Origin: Whitmania pigra
Lineage: Eukaryota > Annelida > Clitellata > Hirudinida > Haemopidae
Direction: 5' to 3'
Length of the DNA stretch: 64,000 nt
NCBI GenBank assembly: GCA_021613335.1
Contig: JAJTWR010000311.1
Span: forward strand, 248,001-312,000
Part shown: one piece after another, positions 40,401 to 50,639 of the stretch
Position numbering within the stretch: the first letter of the stretch is position 1
How the letters are laid out: every line of letters begins with the position of its first letter
Position numbers and translations under genes: made by a program
Notes under the pieces: generated by a model
Database searches by the model: none
Told to the model about the DNA's origin: nothing
The model's input: the letters and a program-made list of their open reading frames with translations, nothing else

Positions 40401-43266
40401 AACTGCACAGAAATGTGTATTTTGGCTTATTTATTTAGGACTTGTATGTGATCCTTGTATCATGTAAATAACTGTTTGTGACTAGAAATATACAAATAAC
40501 CTTTAGATCCTTTGAGTTCAACCACGAATTGAAAAGAACATCCCAGGTCTTGCTAAGCTCAACAAAAAGGTCTTCAGAGAATTTATCAGAATCGGCAATA
40601 TTGCTATTTTTGTTTATAATGATTGCCTCACAAAAGTTAGCCAGCACTGAAATAGGAAAGTAAACCTAAACTAATTTTAAGACAACAAACTTATTGGAAT
40701 TAGCAAACTCATACAAACATTTAGAAAAAGCACACTTCATGTTATCTGATCTGGTCATTGTAAGCAAAGTTGAGCAAGTGCCTAGGCATGACTTCAAGTA
40801 TGGCATTGTAGCAGGAACTACAATTAAATAATAACTTTAATAAATTTATAATATTATCTTAATAGAATTGACATTCCCATTCCATCACATTCAAACCTGC
40901 AACTAAAATTACAAATAAAAAGCTATCCCTAGTGATAGGTTTTTCTAGGTTAACTAAAATTGTCACCAATTTTATAGTAATACTTAAATTAATAAATATT
41001 CAAATATATTGAATCTCCCATCTTATTAAATGATATAGACATACAATAATAAAAAAAATAAGATGCACATATTATTATTTATTATCAGTTATTGGCTCTG
41101 AAATAATGAAATGAAGTTATACCACCAATACCTAATAATGTGCAATGCATTTTTTTTACAAATTCATCTCCAGTTGCCTCAGTTCACAAAATATTAAACA
41201 AAACTAACCATTTATCAAAGCCAGCTTTCCAAGAGTTTGAACAACAAAATAATGAGGCATAATCCCAGGCTGAAACTTGTCCAGTAACTCATTCATGACT
41301 TCATGGTAGAACTTAGGATACAGAGCACTAATTACATCACTTGCAGCAACCTGACAATCTAGTGACTGCTCCTAATTTTAACAAATATTTGATGTTAATA
41401 TAGAAAGGAGTAAACGAATTTAACTAATGACACATTTAGCTCATTTTAAGTCTTTATTTGTCCTCTTTTTGTAACAAAACTTTCTCCATGTCGTTAAGAT
41501 TAATTTTTTCTAAACCATCTATTTATAACCATCTATTAATGCTAAATTCACAGAAATCAAAAAGTTAATTAACATTCTTGTTAAAAAAAAAAAGTTCTTT
41601 ATATATGGAACATTACTGTCATAGCTAGACTTTATGACCCCTGTGATAAAATGTTATTTCCATTATCAAAGTGATTTTTCCAAGAGGTTTGATTCGCATT
41701 CAAATTTGACTATACATCCTCTTGACATATTATTAGAAGTGTAAAATAAAATTTTATGTTGGTTATTCTTTAGAAGTCATTTTATTTACATAATTCTAGA
41801 TTGATTCATAATATTATTAGAGAGTTCTTGTGGCAGACAAATAGATCTGATAAAACTGAAAGAGCAGTTGGCCTAGAAATGGCAAACATGTGCAAATGTA
41901 ACAATGTTACCATTCACCATATGAGAGTTGTTCTTGTGATTTGAAAAAAGTTGGAAAAATCACAATTGACCTAGGAATGGCATTGAGAATGAACACGATA
42001 TGATTTAATTTGCATAACAACATTATTTATAAGTCGATGACCAATCTGTGTGGCCCCGATCGAAATGGCCTGCCCACAAAATAACCCAAAACAAAACAGC
42101 TCAACCATAAATGCCAAATCATTTAGAAAAAAGATAATTTTTATGAATTGAATACATTTGCCATCCTGCTATAGAATTTGAATAGTTAATGTGACTAATT
42201 TATATTTTAATTTAGTTTTCCACATTTTTAAAATGAATTTTACTGAGCTGTTATGGGGTGACTTCGTCTTTGGGTGCCTTATAAACCATAATCCATCACA
42301 AATGAATAAAACCAAAGTTTTGAATCATTTTATTGCTTGATTTTATTAAACTTTTGTTACTATTTTTTTTAATTTAAAAAATCCAAAATGTTGAACTTTT
42401 GATTTGAAAAAAAAAGCAGGGATGTCATTTGGGGAGGGGAAAGGAGGGGCAAAGGCATCCCCCAGACTTTATACTATTCACAAAAAAAAAAGATAATGTC
42501 ATGTGAGGTTCTCCCTCGGAAAAAGCTAAAATGACATCTCTTAAAAAATGTAAATTTTAAGTCACCATTATTTGGTGGTATAAGACCTAACTATTTCATT
42601 TGAATAAACAATGGTTGTTCTGTCCACTCAATTTTTTTTAAAGCTTTCATGTTGCATCAAATTTCTTGATTTTAACCAACCTTTGCACAAGTTAAATCTT
42701 TAAATGCTTGGTAAATCACTTCGACAGCAACATCTTCATCGATACAGTTAAGAGTATCATTAATAACACTTTCCATAGCTCTCAATAAGAGGGTCTTGTG
42801 TCCCTGGACTAGCTAAAGAAACAAAACAACTGTTGCTTAGAAAATTCTCAAATGAGTACTTAAGTGCAATATGTTTAGTCACTTTAACATGAGTAGCAAG
42901 GTAAAAATTGCACGAAGACAACAATAGAAGTGGCTGTTTCCTTCCAATGTCCTCTAATGAAGCTCTGATAATATTTTGCACATCAACCTCCCTGTCATAC
43001 GCAGCTTCAATCAAGGACATTGTCATATCTTAAAAAAAAACAAACAGTCCTAAGCTTTATTGTTTATCATAATCATATAAAGTTTGTAATCTCTCTTATG
43101 GAACATCACACTTTTTACCAACATAAATTTTAGGTATCTTAAGCCTTATCGCTCTGAACTTTTTTTAAAACATGCTTATTAGCATTGTATGACCCAATTT
43201 TTCCAGGAAAAACCATTATATACCGTCAACGTAGCCACCAGTTTTTCTGATAGTTGGAGCGTTCAT
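22449..43266 (-). CDS. MROH1: Maestro HEAT-like repeat family member 1
   Basis: Giant HEAT-repeat protein of about 1,610 residues, close to the vertebrate length. The vertebrate protein is associated with endosomes and lysosomes; no enzyme activity is expected. Coding exons, high to low: 43266-43224, 43028-42883, 42803-42681, 41371-41209, 40817-40719, 40646-40501, 39435-39295, 39214-39043, 38950-38828, 38761-38688, 38588-38469, 38408-38298, 38235-38091, 38009-37969, 36449-36314, 36240-36194, 36106-35999, 35078-34959, 34127-34014, 33890-33741, 33668-33546, 32788-32557, 32139-32029, 29419-29287, 28016-27904, 27833-27681, 26553-26399, 26026-25861, 25804-25664, 25258-25047, 24934-24835, 24715-24569, 24496-24314, 23847-23692, 23035-22901, 22823-22721, 22656-22591, 22531-22449. 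Family marks: LLDKFQPGIMPHYFVVQTLG, ACIPVDMLSSSSVKNHNEIL, GIAHHGYLELDEGQSLVEFI, GGLDDKDD, ALRIRPFFEK, and the end VRVKAAKAISLLHDI. Exons 21-22 do not join in frame with canonical sites. Intron 24 uses a GC donor. Many transposons sit in the introns. Confidence 0.96.
27241..27405 (-). repeat. SINE-like repeat, copy C (MROH1 intron)
   Basis: Read on the minus strand, this copy holds AGTTGCGTCCAGCATGCAAT, then a GAGTCATGTTTGCAA block and an AATGCCTTCACATCC tail. It is the most degenerate of three related copies, all inserted in MROH1 introns in the same orientation as the gene (the others are at 28965-29125 and 34175-34360). Confidence 0.5.
28965..29125 (-). repeat. SINE-like repeat, copy B (MROH1 intron)
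   Basis: Minus-strand order: CAACTCAGGATGCGGATTAG, GCATGGGTTGTG, GGTGGTAATACC, AGTCATGTTCACAACCTGG, CACTGCCAGTGAGTGCC. The same order occurs in copy A at 34175-34360. Box-like GTTGCA/GTTCACAACC motifs hint at RNA polymerase III origin, but I cannot fold a clear tRNA head. Confidence 0.6.
29500..31570 (+). mobile_element. 5'-truncated non-LTR retrotransposon with C-terminal PD-(D/E)xK-like region
   Basis: This lies antisense in the long MROH1 intron between exons 23 and 24. The coding text starts at about 29535 (RIPTVSEKHVKSLGRVFDAD) in the post-RT region and runs to a cysteine motif, CTLCGERE, near 30410. It then shifts frame to RHVLSGCSYALAHGRFTW, which completes a zinc-finger-like knuckle, and shifts again near 30640. 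The last part holds RPDVV, then VLAELRVPWEDR, then FEVGARGMVGQSTYTFLREI, ending in a stop at 31050. PD...E-x-R with VPWE and EVGARG is typical of the restriction-like endonuclease end of REL-type elements. At least two frameshifts make it inactive. It is markedly richer in G+C than the host intron. Confidence 0.85.
31090..31320 (+). promoter_or_regulatory. Promoter-like block in the retrotransposon 3' region
   Basis: After the stop codon the element shows a tataaaa box (31096-31102) and three CCAAT boxes (31123-31127, 31148-31152, 31260-31264). It also shows three degenerate tandem repeats of about 60 bp with the core TCAAGTCGGCGYGG (cores near 31165, 31224 and 31284). Whether this drives transcription is inference. 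It could be the promoter of a following copy or simply an unusual 3' UTR. Confidence 0.45.
34175..34360 (-). repeat. SINE-like repeat, copy A (MROH1 intron)
   Basis: Best-kept copy. Minus-strand order: GAGTTGGCTCAGGGGGTTGC, CGTGTCGTGTTTGCAACCC, GCTCGCACTGCCAGGGAGCG, then the tail ATGGCTCTATATAAATGG. A similar tail (GGCRCTACATAAATG) occurs on the plus strand near 18405 and 57295, so the family is spread through the window. Confidence 0.65.
34490..34530. repeat. AAT microsatellite
   Basis: A short run of ATA/TAA triplets in an MROH1 intron. Confidence 0.8.
35690..35835 (+). mobile_element. hAT transposase C-terminal remnant
   Basis: The plus strand encodes PTSVEVEKAFSVMTLFANKN, then after a frameshift NDDTLSAMMVLRKFY. 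This is the dimerisation tail of hAT transposases (PxxSxExERxFS, then LND.T). It lies antisense in the MROH1 intron between exons 17 and 18 and is clearly decayed. Confidence 0.8.
36450..37968. other. MROH1 intron with unassigned, less AT-rich sequence
   Basis: Within this intron, 36940-37940 is less AT-rich than its flanks. It carries a 133-codon plus-strand frame (37334-37735) and a minus-strand frame containing GSDGKSTFVTPWITYL. Neither resembles MROH1, and I recognise no transposase motif. A degenerate transposon is the likeliest reading. Confidence 0.3.
39940..40330 (-). pseudogene. Coding-like insert in MROH1 intron 6, origin unknown
   Basis: Minus-strand frames give MSQQHGRNLANYHVCYTIAK and NINNGLAFDKRSFYKQGF, then KKKKLKDRKNVGS. 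Downstream lies a charged stretch, MKREAATATKQEAEDEMMRL. The composition is protein-like but frames shift and stops intervene. It is not part of MROH1, since exons 6 and 7 join without it. It could be a retropseudogene or transposon piece. Confidence 0.3.
42417..42542 (-). mobile_element. Nearly complete copy of the ~130-bp MITE
   Basis: It runs from cagggatgtcatttggggag to ctaaaatgacatctc, with the same interior order as 21243-21375. It lies in the MROH1 intron between exons 3 and 4. Flanks are A-rich, so the target duplication cannot be judged. Confidence 0.7.
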
Positions 43267-43735
43267 AATTTCCAAAACTTTGTATAATGCTCATCGGTGA
43301 TGATGTAACGCAACTCCCTTCCAAGCCGCCTGCCTTCTAACGTAATTGTTTACATATGGAAGTCATATGACATGACTTTTGAAACTCCTGGCAAGCACTC
43401 AGTCAGATCCAACAAAACGTTTGCACAAAATCGGCACATTTCAACACTTATTAATTAGTATCAAATCCTAATAAATTTTAATTAATGTCTCCTAATTTTA
43501 TATAACTATATATATACGTATAAATACACCTATATATTATATTAATTTAATAATAAAGAATTTGCAACATATTTTGAAGCTTTTATAAAAGTAACAAAGT
43601 AATGAACTGTCTGCGATACTGTCGACACCGAATGATTAGTACCAAGCATCTTTCATTAAACAAGTGATTAAGACATTCGCTTGATGAGGCTCCATTAAAA
43701 GTTCAAATCCCAGTTGCTCGTAAGAACTTCTACAA
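43267..43735. promoter_or_regulatory. MROH1 5' flank, no motif assigned
   Basis: This sequence lies directly upstream of the MROH1 start (minus strand) and should hold its 5' UTR and promoter. AT-rich TATATA runs at 43500-43540 could be TATA-like, but nothing is decisive. Confidence 0.3.
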
Positions 43736-43743
43736 CTAATATC

Positions 43744-44473
43744 CAGTGGCGTACCAAGGGAGGGGCGGCAGGGGCGGTCCGCCTCGGGCGGCAAATACAA
43801 AGGGGCGGCATTTTGAGGAAGAACGTAAAAATTAAAAAATAGAAAAAATGACCACCATCTCTTCTCAGTGTTTTGCTGTGTCCATTGAAGAGTCAGATTT
43901 CTGCAAGTGCATGATCTTGCAAGCAAATACGCCTTTCTCACACCGTCAATTCCGCTTGATGATAATTATGATTGGCATAGTTGATGAAGACACAGACAAA
44001 AAGGAGTTCTTTGCGGAAAGTAAGAGATTGAAGTATTTTGGGGAAGATTCAGGAAACGATAAAATTAATGGTACCTTTCAACTTTTGAGCTTTATACAGA
44101 GATAATTCCGCCTTGGGTATTCTGACCCTAACAATCTGATCTTTCGCATATCTTCTTAGCCCGGGCTATTAGTGCTGCCAGATGAGAGCGCTCATTCTCC
44201 AAACTTAAGTTAATAAAAAAACTACCTTCGTAGTTAACGATCTACGAGCCAGTCAAGGCTTATCGACTTGGCAGTCCTCTCTATAGAGAGGGAACTTGCC
44301 TGTGGACTAAATTTTGAAACTGCTAGAAAAAATGCTGAAAAAAGTTGGGAGAGTTTGTAAATTTGTAACCGATTCGATTGAAGAAATATTTGATAGCTTT
44401 TCGAAAACTTGAAGGTTAACGGATTATTGACCTCTATGAGAAGGGGGCGGCAAAAACAGTTGGTACGCCACTG
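43744..44473 (+). mobile_element. Non-autonomous hAT element, family A, copy 2
   Basis: The ends cagtggcgtaccaagggagg and acagttggtacgccactg form inverted repeats. The flanking octamers ctaatatc (43736-43743) and ctaatacc (44474-44481) match at 7 of 8 positions. Subterminal GGGGCGGCA repeats mark both ends. The interior corresponds to copy 1 at 6209-7231 in inverse orientation, for example aaacgataaaattaatggta here and its counterpart near 6610. No intact transposase is present. Confidence 0.88.
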
Positions 44474-44481
44474 CTAATACC

Positions 44482-46428
44482 TGACGATTTTATTCCACCA
44501 AATGAGAAATTTTAATACAACTTGGATTTAGTTATGGAATAGACATTCGCATCTATAAAAAAGTGTCAAAATTTCTCATGGTTTCCGACATTCCCCGGCT
44601 AAAAGTGCCACACTTTTTACAAACTTAAATTTTAATTATCTTAAGCCTTATCGCTCTGAACTTTTTAAAACAAACGAATTAGCATTGACCCTTAATTACT
44701 CGTCTGCCGACGCTTGTTAGTAATTCATATTTTATTATTGATTTATAATAACTCACAATAACTCCATAATAAATAAAATCATCAATACATTAGCACCTTT
44801 GACCCACTGCTATTTACGTATTTACCTTTAAGAAATAGTAATGTTTCCGTATTCTTTGATAAAATTTTCATCTTTCTCCCCGTGTCTTTTCTGAGCGCAT
44901 TTCACCATTTTTTAGTACTTCCATTCGCTCCAGGTTGCCAAGGCCAACAGTTCGTTACGGCTTAAAAAGAAGGAAAACACCACATGTTTGTTCTTCAAAC
45001 ACACTTTTTCTATTTCTGCCTTTTCAGATACAGGGACATCATTTCAGCTTTTTCCAAGGGGCAAACCCTCGCACAACTTTAAGAGGTGACATTTTTCCTT
45101 ATGGTCAAGTCGTCAAAAAGTCAAGTATGGATAACCGTCAGTTAGGGAGATAACGGGATTTGAGGACAATTTATGAATTCTAGAATCTTAATTTTACTCA
45201 AAGTTTTTTATATTAAAATTTTGGTAAATAAAAATCTGCATAATGATTTACTATTCTCAAAACTTAGATTTAAGTCGTGAAAAGATCATTCTTAATTTTA
45301 AATGATTGCGACAGTCATTAATTTTGTATCTTTCATTAATAACGGTAGAAATAGTATCAGATAATTTCGCGTTGTATTCATACATTCATATTAATGCACA
45401 ACAATAATATAGATCTCCGATTTATGCCAATAACTCTGCTTGTTTGCGCATCGCTACCACATTTGACTGTCTTGTAGCAAAGCTGGGATGCAGGCAGTCC
45501 GCGCGGTGTATGCGGCATAGAACCTGCTGTTAATGTTTATTTTTAATTCAAGTTTTATAATATGCCTGAAGGAATATATAGAGAAGATTAATTCATAATT
45601 AAGTTTGACTGAGTCTCAACAGTTCGATAGTCAACGAAATTAGTAAATAATTAAAACCGTCTGTAAATGACGTAAGTTGGTTGTTATTTTTAAATATTAC
45701 ATGCCATCTCTGTTTTTAAACTTAACAAAAGATGCACTTATTTGTCTGCTCGGATAATATGAAATTAAAAGATATCAATTAATTTTTATAAGTACAATTC
45801 GGCTTACTGAATTTTGTAAAGTGGAACAATTTTTTAAATCAGATAAAGCAACTTTTTACGGAAGAATAGAAAACGTAGCGCATATTTGACCCAGACAACA
45901 TAATACAAAGACAATTTTTAATTGCTGGAATTTTCTGTTAAGTTTGAAAAGCTTTTGTAACAAAATCGAATTCGGTTTAAAAAAATGGTCGTCTAGAAAA
46001 ATATGGGAGCTTCAAACATCATAGTCAACTGGCTGTAACTACATTATTTTTATTTCTGTGGATTTGGTGGCTCCAACACTAAGGCCCAAGATCCTTGGGT
46101 ATTTCGTGAGCTAACTTTTTCATGGAAGTGATGAACATTTTCAGGTTTTTATGTTGCTTCTAATTTAATGAGTATCTACTTTATGAAAATACATTTACAA
46201 TTATCATTTGTTCAATAGAAAATAAATTTACGAAATTTGAGTGATTTTATTAACACAATTTTTAAATTTATATGACAATTAATTTTTTATTTAATTTATT
46301 TTAACAAAAATTATTTCATTTTCAGAATGCATTATAAAAATTATTAATGTGATTTTTTGCTATTATTTGATTTTGTTAAATTTTTATTTTTGCTTGATTG
46401 CTAAGTTAGGATTGCCCAGGTTTACATC
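44482..46428. other. Intergenic, AT-rich, no gene seen
   Basis: It contains one MITE fragment (45031-45103). The short region at 44581-44690 (taagccttatcgctctgaac) repeats text found at 43135-43170 in the MROH1 first intron, so a further short repeat is present. No exons are recognised. Confidence 0.35.
45031..45103 (+). repeat. Fragment of the ~130-bp MITE
   Basis: It starts cagggacatcatttcagctt and continues with GGGCAAACCCTCGCACAAC and GAGGTGACATTTTTCC. It is preceded by tctgccttttcagata, which is also present, slightly changed, before the copy at 61144. The two may therefore descend from one longer unit. Confidence 0.65.
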
Positions 46429-46436
46429 GTTTTGAT

Positions 46437-47032
46437 CAGGGTTTCTTTCAGGCATACCTTCGAGGGGGCGAATCCCCCCGGAGCTCAGCCATCGCCCCCC
46501 CCCCCCCCCCCCGAAAATAAAGATAAATTTAAAAAAAATTCTGACTAAAAGTGTATGTAAAAACCCATAAATCTAAGACAAAAAAGTTAAAAAAAAATTT
46601 CCTGATTTGGTATACTGTGAACTACAAAGGCTTTGTGCAATTCTTCTTGTAATTCCAGTAACAACTGCTTCAATAGAAAGATCATTCAGTACAATGAACA
46701 GGATTCTAAGCAAAGCAAGAAATAGAATGCTACCAGAAACTTTAACTCATTGTATGACAATAAGCATTGAAGGTCCCGAAGTTCCAACGGAAGATTTTCT
46801 TGATAGAGTAATAGATTTATATGCTCTCAAAAAACTTCGGCGTTTAAAATTTCTTTAAACATTTCAGTTATTAAACATATTTTAAATTTTAGTTTGTATA
46901 AATGATTTTCAATATATTTTTACCTAAAATATAATTATTGAACTGAGGTTGTGCGTGATTTGATTTTAAACTTGTATTTGGCACGAAATACTGCCCCCCC
47001 CCCCCGAATAATAATGCCTGAAATAAACCCTG
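46437..47032 (+). mobile_element. Internally deleted hAT element with hATC tail and perfect target duplication
   Basis: The ends cagggtttctttcaggcat and atgcctgaaataaaccctg are inverted repeats of about 19 bp with one mismatch. The octamer gttttgat flanks both sides exactly (46429-46436, 47033-47040). The open frame at 46607-46858 encodes the transposase tail: TTASIERSFSTMNRILSKAR, then FLDRVIDLYALKKLR, ending in a natural-looking stop. The rest of the transposase is gone. Runs of C (about 17 at 46496-46512, about 12 at 46994-47005) lie inside each end. A second, older tail is at 17550-18085. Confidence 0.92.
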
Positions 47033-47040
47033 GTTTTGAT

Positions 47041-49815
47041 CAGACTTGTAGAAACATGGCATATCACGGATTACCTTTCAGCGAACTGTTCAAATCTGCC
47101 AGAGTCGACACAGAGTAATAGGGTGTTCAAACAAAAATTATTTTAAATTCCATGTTGCGTATTTTTTAATTTTGTTATGGAAAACAAAATAAATCCAATC
47201 AAGCCACTTACTTAATAATATTTGTGTATGTAGCCTAGTGTTAGCAAACACAATAAATCGGGTCCCAGCTGGGTCTCGCTAGGGTAGCCCGTCATATAAA
47301 TAATATAAGTAATTACAAGTATTTACTAAATGTTTATATAGTAGATATATCATTATGAATAAAATGTATCTTATATCAATGCGCTCAGACACATATACTC
47401 ATTATAATCCGGTCGGGATAAGCAACTGGGCCGTGCACGGGACCTTTGTGGGCTCTTTGACACTTTAACCTTTTCTTAACGAGCTTCTTTCCCTTATGGG
47501 TCTCTTCTCTATCCCGACATTTTGCCCGGCCATAACCCGCTGAACTGGGCAAATAGGGCAACCTGTCTTCAGACCGCACGGAAAGCCTATTTGGGTCCCG
47601 ATTTTGTAATGCATATAAATTTGTTCATATATTTTATTCATTTTTTTTGTATATAATTGAATTTAGTTCTACGTGTTTTTTTTATATTATTTTGTTGATA
47701 TTTGTTTAAACTGAAATGTTCTGAGTTATTTTTGAGTTAAGACTCGGCCAAGGTTGATATTTGATGATGATATTTTGGGTGTTAATGATGATCGTGATGA
47801 TGATGATGCTGATCGTGGTGATTGTAATGTTGATGATGAAGACGATGTTAAATAGAATAATTATCTAATTCAATTTAAATAAAATTACGTGATATATACT
47901 TTCATATATTATTAATTTTTTTAAAAATTATAGTTCAGAATGAAATTAAAGGCATTATAAAATATGTATCCTATCCTTTCGCCCTGCATAAGTATATACA
48001 AGTAAAAATGTGTATATAAAAGTTTACTTGTCAATAGTTTTTTTATATGACAATATTTCGTTTTATTTTGTTCTCAAACACCTGAATAAGCTGTATTTCA
48101 GGTTTTAAGTTTTATAAGCTCATTGAGGTCTGATATGCACAATATCAATACATTCCCTTAATATCCAATATTATTACTAATATATTAACTTATATTACCC
48201 CTGTAATAGATGCCTTAAACGCAATTTTGTTTCTTGGTATATAGATCTGTCTGCACGCCGACTGAGTCCAAGTGATATTAATTTTTGTGTTTTCCTTCCA
48301 GCTTGTTTTTTTATTCACATTTGGAGACTTTTATTCACTTTGATGTTCGAATCAATGAGGGTATGAATGATGTCTTTAATAAAGACATTCCTCATATCAA
48401 CGTTTTTTTTTTTGCAAAACGCGGTAGTGGAAACTTTCCTCAAGGCAGAAAAAAATTATTGATGTTTTCGAAATAGCGTCAAAATTTCGTAATAGCCAAT
48501 GGCGTAGTCAGAATTTTAAAATTGGAAAGAGATATTGAACTTTTGTATGAGCATATAAATATAAATTATTAATAATATAAATATAAAATATTATTAATAT
48601 AAAAACTTGTGGCAAGCGATATATTTGACGCTAAAAACCCAATTCCTCGTGCTAAGCAAAGACCCAAGTAATTATTTATAGTATTTAATTTTAGTTATTA
48701 TGATCAATAAATTACTTATGAATTACTGTTATTGTAGATTTTTAAAAATATCAGTGGGAAAACATAAAGTAAGCACACTCGATAAACTTTATAAGATTTA
48801 AACAATCTTTTGAAATTAGTTTGAATTCACATTGTTGAAGTTAATCCAGGCATAACAAACGACTAGGCGATTTTCCAGGCTGAAAATTTAGTGAGAAAAT
48901 TCATCATGTCGAATTTTGATCGCAGCAGAATTCTAAAAAAAAGTCTAAAATCCTTAGGATTCCAGGTGATCATCTTAACCGTTTTGCTGCACTCAATAGG
49001 CATCTGTATGTTGCCATTTAACATAGTTTATTGAATGACGTGCAGCGTATGTTATGGGCGCACGATATCAACTGGTCATCTAAACTACCCAGTTTGTCAA
49101 GTGAGGTCGATCTTTATGTTGCCAAAATTGGGGTAATGATGGATGGCAAGGCATGTTGGTAACGGTGTTTTACAAAGTCTTCTCCCACTCGAACTTTTCT
49201 GGCACTCTATTCACATTTCTCTGGTGAGTGCTGAGGAGCGTCCTTTGAGGAAATTTCAAACATTTCGGTTTTGATGCATGGCTTTCTTTAATTTTTAATT
49301 GTTAAGAGTGCCAGAAGTCTGGTAAAATAGGAAATGTCCCCAAGCCAAAAATAAAAGAAGAGCTGGATCATAGTTAGAGGTCATCAAACTTTTCACAATG
49401 GCTGGTCAACAAAATTATAAGAACGGGCAGCATAATCATTCTGTACAAAACTTGCAAGCCAGAGTGACAGCTTTTGGATGAATAACGAAAAACTAAGTTT
49501 AGCATTTCAGCATTCACGACTGGTGTGCAACGCACAAAAAACAAACTACCAACATATTTGTTTACTGATGAAGCTATCAAAGAATGGGACGTTAACAAAA
49601 AATTTAGTTACGTCAGACCTAGGGCGCACATATCCGAATTTAAAATTTAAAGTAATTTAAGGACTTGGGCGCATAAATATCTCCTAGCATTCTAAACAGA
49701 ATTCAAATTGTATTACTACGTGTACAAGGCATTTTATCACGGAAATTATCGTTCTATAGGCAGGCCTGGTGAACCGACGTCAAAACAGCCCCGAACAAAA
49801 CATCCCCATCAATAT
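47041..49815. other. Intergenic, no gene seen
   Basis: AT-rich sequence. A less AT-rich patch at 47265-47600 (cccgtcatataaataa, then ggtcgggataagcaactggg) looks like an old transposon but has no motif I can name. At 48499 caatggcgtagtcag resembles a hAT end without a visible partner. Confidence 0.3.
47763..47845. repeat. Imperfect GAT-type microsatellite
   Basis: GATGAT triplets interrupted by GATCGTG, over about 80 bp. Confidence 0.7.
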
Positions 49816-49819
49816 AGCC

Positions 49820-49967
49820 CGGTGACAAAACACTCTTGTAACATAGTAACAAACACGGGACGTATCCGGCTCTCGGCCCCACGTCATAACACCTAACCCT
49901 AACCCCGGATACTTCCCGTGTTTGTTACTATGTTACTATAGTTTGGTGACCACTGGTCATAACGGAA
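49820..49967. repeat. Foldback element with telomere-like loop sequence
   Basis: The left arm (ggtgacaaaacactcttgta, acatagtaacaaacacggga, cgtatccgg) and the right arm (ccggatacttcccgtg, tttgttactatgttactata, gtttggtgacc) are inverted copies of roughly 45-50 bp with few mismatches. The spacer contains acctaaccctaacccc, which resembles two to three CCCTAA telomere units. Confidence 0.75.
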
Positions 49968-50223
49968 GTGATTCTGGATATGTTCTGTAAGGTCTTAAAA
50001 GTAAATAATTTGATATTAAATTAAAGAAATACTCTCTTGTTAGAAAAGTAAACAAAAAAAATACGTATGCCAAACAATTGACAAATCGAACCAACATTTT
50101 TTTACTTAATATAGGGCTGAGGAAAACCCGGCTCATCTATAACCTGAACTATAATGTATAATCAAAATGTAAATTAGAACGAGCAAGCAAGGGCCCTGCA
50201 TGTTCTACATCGTTTTGAATTCA

Positions 50224-50416
<193 letters not shown>

Positions 50417-50639
50417 TTCCTTCTTTTTATTTTTTATTTATTAATTATTAATTATTTTACGCCACTTGTTCAATGGAGTGACTGAATTGTTGGCTATGCC
50501 TGCACATCCCTTTGGGATATTTTCAGCACTTACAAACGGGATAAATAAATTAAATTAAAAAAAAGTCACTCGGAGAAATCTGGCGCCAAATATGCTTATC
50601 GTGTATAGTTCACCCTTCATGTTTCCCTCCATAGGATGA
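50417..50639. other. AT-rich flank of the microsatellite
   Basis: Nothing recognised. Confidence 0.3.

Noticed and set aside
49893..49906. Interstitial telomere array
   Set aside because: Only two to three units, inside the loop of a foldback repeat; too short to call a telomere array.
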